64,000 bases of DNA from W2P13-069 sp963590525 (lineage in GTDB: Bacteria; Actinomycetota; Coriobacteriia; Coriobacteriales; QAMH01). How positions within the stretch are numbered: position 1 is the first letter of the stretch; every line of letters starts with the position of its first letter. Below the pieces are notes generated by a model. That model saw only the letters and a list, made by a program, of their open reading frames with translations. It was not told the DNA's origin and did no database searches. The DNA lies in NCBI GenBank assembly GCA_963590525.1, contig CAVAPV010000003.1, positions 7,205 to 71,204 of the forward strand, given 5' to 3'. Positions 7,786 through 15,499 of this stretch are shown here, in pieces. The position numbers and the translations under genes are program-made.

Positions 7786-9714
7786 ATGGACGCATCGATC
7801 ACTCGGAGGGACTTTGTGAAGAACTCGGTTATAGCGACGGTGGCAGCCACGCTTGCAGCAGGGGCAAGCGGCTGCGCGCCCGCACAAGAAGCTTACGACG
7901 CCGTTGTCGTAGGAGCAGGCGTTGTTGGATGCTGCATTGCCAGAGAGCTAGCACGCTGGGACATGCGCGTCTTGGTCTTGGAGGCCGGGCTCGACATCGC
8001 CAGCGGCGCGACACGCGCCAACTCCGGCATCGTGCACGTGGGCTTTGACCCACAACCCGGCACGCTCAAAGCAAAATACAACGTGGCAGGCGCCGCGCTT
8101 TACCCACAATGGCAATCAGAGCTGGGCTTTACCTACTTTCAAAACGGCGCGCTGGTCTTGGCCTTTGACCAAGAAGAGCTCAAGACGCTTGAAGCCCTTA
8201 AAGAGCGCGGCATCCAAAACGGGGCACGAGATACGCAGATCATCGGCCAAGAAGAACTACGCAAGAAGGAGCCCAACGTCTCAAGCAAAGCCCTCGGCGC
8301 GCTTTGGGCGCCCACAAGCGGCATCGTGGATCCCTACGGCATCACCTTTGCTGCAGCAGAAAACGCCGTCGCAAACGGCGTTGAGTTCCTCTTTGGCCGC
8401 GAGGTGACAAGCATCACAAAAGAAGGCGCGCTGTTCACAATCACCACCGCCAGCAAAGAACGGATACGCTGCCGCAGCGTGATAAACGCCGCAGGCACGC
8501 ACGCAGACACCATCAACAACATGATCTGCAGCAAGAGGCTTGAGATCAGCTGCCGCCGCGGCGAATACCAGCTCTACCACAACAAGCTGCATCCGTTTGA
8601 GCACACGATGTTTCAAGCGCCCACCGCCGCCGGCAAGGGCGTGCTCGTCACGCATGCCGCTTTTGGCAACCTGATCGTAGGCCCCAACAGCGTGTCCCAA
8701 GACAGCAAGACCGATGTCTCCACAACGCAAGAGGGCCTTGACGAGGTCTACTCCAAGGCAAAAAAGACCTGCCCGGATTTGAGCTGCGACGATGTCATCT
8801 CGACCTTTGCCGGCCTGCGTGCGACAAACGCAAACGGCGGCGACTTTGTCATCGGCCAAAGCGCAGAGGTCGCAGGGTTCTTTAACGCCGCGTGCATAGA
8901 CTCCCCCGGCCTTGCAAGCGCGCCTGCCATCGCCCAAGACATCGCCGCGATGGTCGCCGCGCACCTGGATGCATCAGAAAACAGCGCGTTTAACCCCTAT
9001 CGGCAGTCGATGCCGCCCTTCGCATTCTCAAGCGACGAGGTAAAAGCACAGCTGCTCGCACAAGACGCCGCCTACGGCACCACGGTCTGCCGCTGTTGCC
9101 AGGTAACCCAGGCAGAGATCGCAAACGTCTTGCGCGGACTGCTTGGCGTTTACTCGCTCGACGCAGTGAAGTGGCGCACCGGGGCGATGATGGGCCCTTG
9201 CCAAGGCAGCCGCTGCCTGGCCAAGATCGCGCAACTGATAAGCGAGGAGCTAGGCATAGCGCTCAACCAGCTCGACAAGCGCGACCAAGGCTCCTACATC
9301 GCCACAAGCGGTCCTGAGCCCGGCTCCACCTGCAAAGCGGGATTTGCCGTCGAAGCGCAGGTAGCCGATATCGATGACAGCGTGATCGAGCGCTGCCGCG
9401 CGGCCTATCGCATCCCCGGAAGCAGGCCCGCAGGCGTCTATTCTGGGCGCGCAGCGATTGAGCTCATGGCCCAAGGAGGCCTGCCGGGCCAAACAGCCGT
9501 CGTCTGGGGCGACACAGCCTTTGCCGATGAGGCCGCACGCCTCATGGAGCGCGGCGGGATGAGCGTCACGCGGTTAAGCGCCGATGCGCGCATCTCCAAG
9601 ATATGCGGGCAGGGCCGCTTGCAGATGATATGCGTCATAGAAAACGGCGTCAGCCGCAACATCATGTGCGACACCTTGGTGATATCGCACGACCTCGATA
9701 AGGCAGAAAGCTAA
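7786..9714 (+). CDS. Tat-exported FAD-dependent oxidoreductase with BFD-like [2Fe-2S] domain
   Basis: This 642-residue protein starts with a twin-arginine signal (ITRRDFVKNS, then an alanine-rich core) and a cysteine at residue 30 (GASGC) that could be lipidated. The body is a DAO/GlpA-type flavoprotein: AVVVGAGVVGCCIAREL binds FAD, with RANSGIVHVGF and a C-terminal GLRATNANGGDFVIG. Around residues 435-480 a BFD-like domain has CRCC and GPCQGSRC, four cysteines expected to bind [2Fe-2S]. Relatives include glycerol-3-phosphate dehydrogenase subunit A and FAD reductases of anaerobes. The substrate is unknown. The start at 7786 is chosen because AAGGAAGG precedes it and it yields the intact Tat signal. 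A YfcE gene follows 26 bases later. Confidence 0.75.
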   Translation: MDASITRRDFVKNSVIATVAATLAAGASGCAPAQEAYDAVVVGAGVVGCCIARELARWDMRVLVLEAGLDIASGATRANSGIVHVGFDPQPGTLKAKYNVAGAALYPQWQSELGFTYFQNGALVLAFDQEELKTLEALKERGIQNGARDTQIIGQEELRKKEPNVSSKALGALWAPTSGIVDPYGITFAAAENAVANGVEFLFGREVTSITKEGALFTITTASKERIRCRSVINAAGTHADTINNMICSKRLEISCRRGEYQLYHNKLHPFEHTMFQAPTAAGKGVLVTHAAFGNLIVGPNSVSQDSKTDVSTTQEGLDEVYSKAKKTCPDLSCDDVISTFAGLRATNANGGDFVIGQSAEVAGFFNAACIDSPGLASAPAIAQDIAAMVAAHLDASENSAFNPYRQSMPPFAFSSDEVKAQLLAQDAAYGTTVCRCCQVTQAEIANVLRGLLGVYSLDAVKWRTGAMMGPCQGSRCLAKIAQLISEELGIALNQLDKRDQGSYIATSGPEPGSTCKAGFAVEAQVADIDDSVIERCRAAYRIPGSRPAGVYSGRAAIELMAQGGLPGQTAVVWGDTAFADEAARLMERGGMSVTRLSADARISKICGQGRLQMICVIENGVSRNIMCDTLVISHDLDKAES

Positions 9715-9740
9715 AGGCAGCAAGAGGAGACAAGCAAGAC

Positions 9741-10295
9741 ATGACCAAGCTACTCATCGCATCAGACCTGCACGGCAGCGCCACGGCAGCAGACGCCCTG
9801 TGCGCGCACATAGAGGATCTTGAGCCGGATAAGGTGCTGCTTTTGGGAGATCTGCTCTACCACGGCCCGCGCAACGACCTGCCCCAAGGCTACGCACCCA
9901 AAAAGGTCATACCGCGCCTTAACGCGCTCAAAGACAAGATCGTCGCCGTGCGCGGCAACTGCGAGGCCGAAGTCGACCAGATGGTGCTCGAGTTTGAGTG
10001 CATGCGCGATTATGCGGTCGTCAAAGCAGATGGCCTGGTCTTTGCGCTGTCGCACGGGCATATCTACAGCGCAGACAACCTACCCCCGCAACCGGACATC
10101 GACGTCTTCATGAGCGGGCACACCCATGTCAAGGTTTTGGAGAAGCACCAAGACGGGCTGGTTGTCGTCAACCCTGGCTCGACATCCATCCCCAAAGACG
10201 GCAGCGCCTCGTATGCGACCTACCAAGACGGCGTGATCGCCTTGCATGCCCTAGAGGACGCGCACGTTATCGCCAGCCTTGATATCTCAAGGTAA
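9741..10295 (+). CDS. yfcE: YfcE-family metallophosphodiesterase
   Basis: This 184-residue cytoplasmic calcineurin-like phosphoesterase has the complete metal-binding set: ASDLHG (D-x-H), LLGDLLYHG (GD), RGNCE (GN-x-E), LSHGH and SGHTHV (H-x-H). The family hydrolyses phosphodiesters with two Mn ions. Its physiological substrate is not established. The ATG follows AAGAGGAG at 9 bases. It lies 26 bases after the flavoprotein gene and is probably in the same transcript. No functional link between the two is obvious. Confidence 0.85.
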   Translation: MTKLLIASDLHGSATAADALCAHIEDLEPDKVLLLGDLLYHGPRNDLPQGYAPKKVIPRLNALKDKIVAVRGNCEAEVDQMVLEFECMRDYAVVKADGLVFALSHGHIYSADNLPPQPDIDVFMSGHTHVKVLEKHQDGLVVVNPGSTSIPKDGSASYATYQDGVIALHALEDAHVIASLDISR

Positions 10296-10316
10296 CCAGC
10301 GAGAAGCGCTGCCTAC

Positions 10317-10365
10317 AAGTGACGCGGCGTTTAGTAAATCCCAAATAAATATCACGGCGTCACTT
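10317..10365. promoter_or_regulatory. 9-bp inverted repeat before the aldo/keto reductase promoter
   Basis: AAGTGACGC (10317-10325) and GCGTCACTT (10357-10365) are perfect inverted copies 31 bases apart. The right arm touches the -35 box. They could be two operator half-sites, or a weak hairpin after yfcE. Confidence 0.35.
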
Positions 10366-10392
10366 AACAGCGATACCGCACGATGCTAGACT
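10364..10392 (+). promoter_or_regulatory. Predicted sigma-70-type promoter of the aldo/keto reductase-larB unit
   Basis: TTAACA (10364-10369) is followed, after exactly 17 bases, by TAGACT (10387-10392). Transcription from here would give a 5' leader of about 150 bases before the ATG at 10553. Confidence 0.5.
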
Positions 10393-10552
10393 TACGGTGC
10401 ATCGGCCCCGCAGGCAGGACGCATCTCGCGCGCTCAAAGCACGGCAGAAAACCGCCCAACACTAGGAGAGCATGTGTTGGCAACATCGCGCCAACAGCAC
10501 GCGGGCGCCAACGGCAGGGCTTCAAACAAGAAGATCATAGGTTGGAGAGAGC

Positions 10553-11701
10553 ATGATCATTCGCCAGTTCAAAGACACCGATATCAGCCTCTACGGCATG
10601 GGCTGCATGCGCCTGCCCAAGACAGATGCCGCAGACGACAAGTCCATCGACGAGGCCGCAGCCTTTGCGATGGTCGACTACGCATACGACAACGGCGTCA
10701 ACTACTTTGACACGGCCTACGGCTACCATGGTGGTATGTCCGAGGTCGTAATGGGCAAGGCGTTATCGCGCTACGAGCGTGATACGTTTATGCTGGCCAC
10801 CAAGTTTCCCGGCTACGACGCAAACAACTGGGGCAAGCACGAAGAGATCTTCAAAACGCAGCTCGAGCGCCTGCAGACCAGCTATGTTGACATGTACCTG
10901 ATCCACAATGTCTGCGAGTCAAACATCGACGCCTACCTTGACAGCAGCAAGTACGGCGACGTGGAGTACTTTATCGACCTGCGCAACCAGGGCGAGAAGA
11001 TCCGCCACTTGGGGTTCTCTGTCCACGGCAGCCTAGAGGTCATGCAGCGCTTCTTGGATAAGTACGGCCAAGACATGGAGTTCGTGCAGATCCAGCTCAA
11101 CTTTATCGACTACAAGTTCCAGAATGCCAAAGCCAAGCTGGAGCTCGCGCGCAAATACAACCTGCAGGTCATCGTCATGGAGCCGCTGCGCGGCGGGTCC
11201 CTTGTCAAGGCAAGCGATGCAGAGGCCGCAAAGCTTGATGCCGCGCGCCCCGGCACCAACATCATCGAGTGGTCGCTGCGCTACCTGCAGGGCTTTGACG
11301 AGGTCTTCACCGTCCTCAACGGTGCATCCACCATGGAGCAGCTCAAGGAGAACATCGGCTACTTCCAGGACGAGGCGCCCTTGAGCGCAGACGAGCTCGA
11401 GGTCTTGCAAGAAATCGCAGACGGGCGCTTGGACTGCGGCATCGCACCTTGCACCGCCTGCCACTACTGCGTCGAGCACTGCCCGGTTGGCCTGGACATC
11501 CCCTACCTGCTCGACATATTCAACGAGCACAAGTTTACCGGCGGCGGCTGGAGGGCTCCTATGCTGCTGGGCGCTATGGACCAAGACAAACTGCCCAAAT
11601 GCTGCGTTGCCTGCGGTGCCTGCGCGCAAGTTTGCCCGCAGTCCATCGACATCCCGCAGATGCTGGCCGAGTTCTCAAAGATGCTTGACGGCAAATTCTA
11701 A
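10553..11701 (+). CDS. Aldo/keto reductase with two C-terminal [4Fe-4S] clusters
   Basis: This 382-residue protein has an N-terminal aldo/keto reductase barrel (YGMGCMRLP, FDTAYGYHGG, the catalytic lysine in LATKFPG, and LIHNV). The C-terminal ferredoxin-like domain holds two cluster motifs: CTACHYCVEHCP near residue 300 and CCVACGACAQVCP near residue 350. The family reduces carbonyl compounds with NAD(P)H or couples to ferredoxin; its substrate is unknown. The ATG follows GGAGAG. The 150-base leader contains a possible 22-codon open frame (10472-10540). The larB gene starts 13 bases after the stop, so the two are co-transcribed. Confidence 0.85.
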   Translation: MIIRQFKDTDISLYGMGCMRLPKTDAADDKSIDEAAAFAMVDYAYDNGVNYFDTAYGYHGGMSEVVMGKALSRYERDTFMLATKFPGYDANNWGKHEEIFKTQLERLQTSYVDMYLIHNVCESNIDAYLDSSKYGDVEYFIDLRNQGEKIRHLGFSVHGSLEVMQRFLDKYGQDMEFVQIQLNFIDYKFQNAKAKLELARKYNLQVIVMEPLRGGSLVKASDAEAAKLDAARPGTNIIEWSLRYLQGFDEVFTVLNGASTMEQLKENIGYFQDEAPLSADELEVLQEIADGRLDCGIAPCTACHYCVEHCPVGLDIPYLLDIFNEHKFTGGGWRAPMLLGAMDQDKLPKCCVACGACAQVCPQSIDIPQMLAEFSKMLDGKF

Positions 11702-11714
11702 AAAGGGGCTGCAG

Positions 11715-12404
11715 ATGAGCGACGAGCGCCTTGCAAAAGACCTGGGATATGCAAACGTCGACCTCGACCGCAAGCGCCGCCAAGGCGCAGGCGAGGTCAT
11801 CTACGGGCAAGGCAAGACGGCCAGCCAGATAGCGGGCATCGTAGAGGCTTTGCACGCAAGCGGCCAGGAGCTGGTCATCGCAACGCGCGTTGACGCAGAC
11901 AAGGCGCTCGAGGCGCAGTCGCTCATGGATGCAAACATCAGCTCACAATGCAGCTACGACGAGACCGCGCGTATGCTGCTATACGGCACGATGCCCCAAC
12001 CCGACGGCAAGGGAACTGTTGTTGTGGCCTGCGCGGGAACGAGCGATATCGGCGTGGCCGAAGAAGCAGCCCTCACGGCCGAGGCGCTAGGCAACAACGT
12101 GAAACGCATCTACGATGTGGGCGTAGCGGGCATACACCGCCTGCTCGCGCGCACAGACGAGCTTGCATCCGCGCACTGCGTCATCGCCGTGGCCGGCATG
12201 GAAGGAGCGCTGCCCAGCGTCATAGGCGGCCTTGTGAGCTGCCCGGTCATCGCTGTGCCCACAAGCGTAGGCTACGGGGCGTCGTTTGGAGGCGTCACCG
12301 CTTTGCTGGCCATGCTCAACAGCTGCGCAAGCGGCGTGAGCGTGGTCAACATCGACAACGGCTTTGGCGCAGGCTTTCAGGCAAGCCTCATCAACCATCT
12401 CTAG
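11715..12404 (+). CDS. larB: LarB, nickel-pincer cofactor biosynthesis carboxylase/hydrolase
   Basis: This 229-residue protein matches LarB, a PurE-like enzyme. LarB carboxylates the pyridinium ring of nicotinic acid adenine dinucleotide and cleaves the phosphoanhydride, the first step to the nickel-pincer cofactor of lactate racemase. Visible signatures are LDRKRRQGAGEVIYGQGKT near residue 15, CAGTSDIGVAEEAALTA, VAGMEGALPSVIGG and PTSVGYGASFGGVTALL. It follows the aldo/keto reductase by 13 bases with AAGGGG before ATG. It overlaps the convergent SDR gene by four bases. The partners larC and larE and a LarA-type enzyme are not in this window. Confidence 0.85.
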   Translation: MSDERLAKDLGYANVDLDRKRRQGAGEVIYGQGKTASQIAGIVEALHASGQELVIATRVDADKALEAQSLMDANISSQCSYDETARMLLYGTMPQPDGKGTVVVACAGTSDIGVAEEAALTAEALGNNVKRIYDVGVAGIHRLLARTDELASAHCVIAVAGMEGALPSVIGGLVSCPVIAVPTSVGYGASFGGVTALLAMLNSCASGVSVVNIDNGFGAGFQASLINHL

Positions 12405-13090
12405 CTTGCGCGCGCAAGCACGCGCGCCGCAAAGTCATGCGCGTCTTCTAGATCGTCAAAGGCGGCAGCGGCATCTGGGTACTCTGCCGCCCACTTGACA
12501 AAGGCGCTTGTGCGCACGCGCGGCTCTACACATGCAACGCGGATGCCGTCGTCTGCCCACTCTGCCGCAGCCACGTGGCTTATACCGCGCAGCCCCTCCT
12601 TGCTCGCAGCAAGAAGCGACATACCCTGCTGCCCTTGCGCCGCGCAATCAGAAACAAAGTTGACAACCGTACCGCCCGCGGCCTTGAGCTGCGGATAGAA
12701 GGCCTGCATGAGCAGGTACGCCGCCATAAGCCCGCTGTCTACAGCCGTAAAGAAATCGGCTGCCTTAGTGGACTGGAGCAAATCCCCCACCTTCGCCGCC
12801 TGCGAGGCGTTGACAAGAACGCTTGCTGCGCCCAGCTGCTCGTACACCTTTTGGGCTAAAGCGGCGGCATCTTGAGCGCCGTGCTCGCGGGTGGCCTCAA
12901 AAACCAAGGGCATGACATCGCCTGAAGCCTGCGCTGCCAGCTGCTTTGCCGCTTGTGAGACCTTCTTCATATGGCGCCCGGTGATGCAGATATCCCAACC
13001 GTCTCTTGCGAAGGCCTCTGCCACGGCAAAGGCGGCAGAGCCGCTTGCAGATACCCCCGTTATCACGGCAACGCGCTTATCGTCTGCCAA
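12401..13090 (-). CDS. SDR-family protein lacking the catalytic tyrosine
   Basis: This 229-residue Rossmann-fold protein has the SDR cofactor loop (TGVSASGSAAFAVAEAF), the VLVNAS segment and NFVSDCAA with the conserved serine strand. Where active enzymes have YxxxK, it reads LAASK, so the tyrosine is replaced by leucine. It may be a catalytically dead binding protein or use another acid. TTG at 13090 is the chosen start because GAGGAGG lies 6 bases upstream. A TTG at 13123 lacks such a site. It is convergent with larB, overlapping by four bases. Confidence 0.65.
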   Translation of the reverse strand: MADDKRVAVITGVSASGSAAFAVAEAFARDGWDICITGRHMKKVSQAAKQLAAQASGDVMPLVFEATREHGAQDAAALAQKVYEQLGAASVLVNASQAAKVGDLLQSTKAADFFTAVDSGLMAAYLLMQAFYPQLKAAGGTVVNFVSDCAAQGQQGMSLLAASKEGLRGISHVAAAEWADDGIRVACVEPRVRTSAFVKWAAEYPDAAAAFDDLEDAHDFAARVLARAS

Positions 13091-13185
13091 AGCAGTCCTC
13101 CTCGTGCTCGTATCCCCTGCCAACCGACCGTGGGCTCACGCAGCTTGCGACAAGCTGGCCCGTCCGTTCTTGCAGCGCCGCCAAG

Positions 13186-14022
13186 CTACACGCGCAATGC
13201 CCAAAAGGCAACGGCGCTTGCCGCGGCGACGTTTAGGGAGTCCACCCCATGGGCCATGGGGATCTTGACGGTAAAATCGCAGTCCGCGATCGTCTTCTTG
13301 GCCAAGCCATCGCCCTCTGTTCCCAAGATGATGGCGAGCTTTTCTTGGGACTGCAAGATGGGATCCTCGATGCTCACGGAGTTGTCGTCAAGGGCCATAG
13401 CCGCCGTTGCAAACCCAAGGTCATGCAAGCGCTTGATGCCTGCAGCAGGCCAATCGGAAGGCTCGGCACCGATGCGCGTCCAAGGCACCTGAAAGACCGT
13501 GCCCATGCTCACGCGCACAGCGCGGCGGTACAAAGGGTCGCAGCAGGTAGGCGTGACAAGAACCGCGTCGATGCTCAAAGCCGCAGCGCTCCTAAAGATC
13601 GCGCCGATGTTGGTGTGGTCGACGATGCCCTCCAACACGGCCACACGGCGCGCGTCGGCCAAAAGCTCCTCGACGCTTGGCAGCGGTTTGCGCCTAAAAG
13701 CGCACAGCACGCCGCGCGTGAGCTTGAAGCCGGTAAGCTGGCACAAGATATCGAGCGTGCCCGCGTAGACGTTGATGCCCGGTGTTGCCGCATCGCAGCG
13801 TTTGATGATATCTGCCGCTTGCCCCTCCACGTGCTTTTGCTCCATAAGCAAACTTATGGGCTCAAAGCCCGCGTCCAAGGCACGGCCTATGACCTTGGGG
13901 CTTTCGGCGATGAAGATCCCGCGCGAGGGCTCGATACGGCTTCTGAGCTGGGCCTCGGTAAGGCGCGCAAAGACGTCGAGCTGTGGGTCGTCAAAGTTGG
14001 TGACTTGGATGATGTTGGGCAT
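13186..14022 (-). CDS. TrmH/SpoU-family RNA 2'-O-methyltransferase
   Basis: This 278-residue protein is a SPOUT RNA methyltransferase. It has an N-terminal substrate-binding region with FIAESPKVIGRALDAG and the three SpoU motifs: VDHTNIGAIFRSAAAL with the catalytic Asn/Arg, ILGTEGDGL, and IPMAHGVDSLNVAAASAVAFW. It would methylate a ribose in rRNA or tRNA using SAM; the target base is unknown. The start at 14022 (ATG, MPNIIQVTNF) is where family resemblance begins. The longer frame to 14247 would overlap the dnaJ end and its terminator. Confidence 0.8.
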   Translation of the reverse strand: MPNIIQVTNFDDPQLDVFARLTEAQLRSRIEPSRGIFIAESPKVIGRALDAGFEPISLLMEQKHVEGQAADIIKRCDAATPGINVYAGTLDILCQLTGFKLTRGVLCAFRRKPLPSVEELLADARRVAVLEGIVDHTNIGAIFRSAAALSIDAVLVTPTCCDPLYRRAVRVSMGTVFQVPWTRIGAEPSDWPAAGIKRLHDLGFATAAMALDDNSVSIEDPILQSQEKLAIILGTEGDGLAKKTIADCDFTVKIPMAHGVDSLNVAAASAVAFWALRV

Positions 14023-14142
14023 TGGACATAGCTTTCTTGTAGAGCGTAAGGTCATATGCAAACGCGCTGCACCGATAAGAGCAGCGCATATCTTGCAAGA
14101 TAAGGCGCCGCTAATCGTAGCGCGAATATGCACGCTGCGACG

Positions 14143-14182
14143 CCAAAACAAAAGGCCGCAGGAACAAAAACCTGCGGCCTCG
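14143..14182 (-). terminator. Intrinsic terminator of dnaJ
   Basis: AGGCCGCAGG (14153-14162) pairs with CCTGCGGCCT (14171-14180) around an A-rich loop. On the minus strand it is followed by TTTTGTTTTGG. It lies 20 bases after the dnaJ stop. Confidence 0.85.
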
Positions 14183-14201
14183 TGCGTACCGTGTTGCGCT
14201 T

Positions 14202-15314
14202 TTATCCCTGCAGCGGGGTGCGGCCGTCGGAGAACTGGTTGCCCCACTCCTCGTCGAGCTCTTTGAGGAGCTTTTTAGCCTTGTGCGACAGCTTGCGCGG
14301 CACTTCTACCGTGATGTGGACGATGAGGTCTCCGCGGGAGTCGCGGCGCAGGCGGGGCATGCCATAGCCCTTGCAGCGAACGGTATCGGCGTTTTGGGTC
14401 CCAGCGGGGATCTTAACCTCGACCTGCTCGTCTGGCATGATGCCCGTGACGTTGATCTTGGCGCCCAAGGCAGCCTGCGCGACAGAGATGGTTGCGCGGC
14501 AATGCAGATGGTCCCCGTCGCGCTCAAAGTACTTGTTGGGCTCTATGCGCACGGTTGCGAGCAGATCTCCTGCTGCGGCACCGTTCATGCCGGCCTCTCC
14601 GCGGCCAGTAAGCCTGACCTGCTGGCCGTCGCGGATGCCTGCGGGGATATCGATCGTGACATGCTCACGGTCAGGGACGCGGCCTTGACCCTCGCACTCG
14701 GGGCAGGGGTTTTCTATGACAGAGCCCTTGCCGCCGCAATCGGGGCAGGTAGAGGAAGTCTGCATATCACCCAAGAAGGTGCGCTGGACGCTGGTTACGC
14801 GGCCGGTGCCATGGCAGGTCTTGCATTCGACTTCTTTGCCGTCGTCTGCGCTACCGGTGCCGCCGCACTCCTCGCACGGGGCGAGCCTGTCGTAGGCGAT
14901 CTCCTTTTTGGCACCGACGGCAACCTCCTCAAGCGTGAGGCGCAAGCCGATGGCCATGTCGCGGCCCTCGCGGCGCACGCGCGAACCACTGCCGCCGCGA
15001 CCGCCCATGCCGCCAAAAAACGAGCTGAACAAATCGCCCATGCCGCCAAAGATATCGTCCATGTTGACCTGTTGGTAGCCGCCGCCAAAGCCTTGGGCGG
15101 CATCCGCCGTGCCAAACTGGTCGTACATGCGCTTCTTATTGGGATCGCTCAGGCAATCGTATGCCTCGTTGAGCTGCTTGAACTGCTCCTCTGCGTCAGG
15201 GGCTTTGTTGACATCAGGATGCAGCTCGCGCGCCTTGCGGCGAAAGGCCTTCTTGATATCGCCTTCGCTTGCGTCGCGCGCTACCCCCAAGATGTCGTAA
15301 TACTCGTAAGCCAA
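14202..15314 (-). CDS. dnaJ: Chaperone protein DnaJ
   Basis: This co-chaperone of about 370 residues has all four DnaJ regions. The J-domain contains the HPD motif (ARELHPDVNKAP). A Gly/Phe-rich linker follows (GMGDLFSSFFGGMGGRGG). The zinc-finger domain has four repeats, CEECGGTG, CKTCHGTG, CPDCGGKG and CPECEGQG. The substrate-binding C-terminus completes it. It stimulates DnaK ATPase and delivers unfolded clients. The start is placed at TTG 15314, where GGGGAG lies 6 bases upstream and MAYEYYDILGV matches the family N-terminus. A TTG at 15341 would add nine residues. No dnaK, grpE or hrcA is adjacent, and no CIRCE element was found. Confidence 0.92.
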   Translation of the reverse strand: MAYEYYDILGVARDASEGDIKKAFRRKARELHPDVNKAPDAEEQFKQLNEAYDCLSDPNKKRMYDQFGTADAAQGFGGGYQQVNMDDIFGGMGDLFSSFFGGMGGRGGSGSRVRREGRDMAIGLRLTLEEVAVGAKKEIAYDRLAPCEECGGTGSADDGKEVECKTCHGTGRVTSVQRTFLGDMQTSSTCPDCGGKGSVIENPCPECEGQGRVPDREHVTIDIPAGIRDGQQVRLTGRGEAGMNGAAAGDLLATVRIEPNKYFERDGDHLHCRATISVAQAALGAKINVTGIMPDEQVEVKIPAGTQNADTVRCKGYGMPRLRRDSRGDLIVHITVEVPRKLSHKAKKLLKELDEEWGNQFSDGRTPLQG

Positions 15315-15499
15315 AACAAACTCCCCGTCAAAATCGTGCAAGAACTCCCGCGCAAGGCGGGCCTCGTTTCATCCACGCTATTTTGGGGCATGGCTAGCTG
15401 CAGCAAAACCCGCCGTTTAGGAACCGTCACCAAGAGGCACCATTTGTCATCTTGCTAACGGCAGGCAAGACAGCTGCACGGCAAACCACCCGCAAAGGC

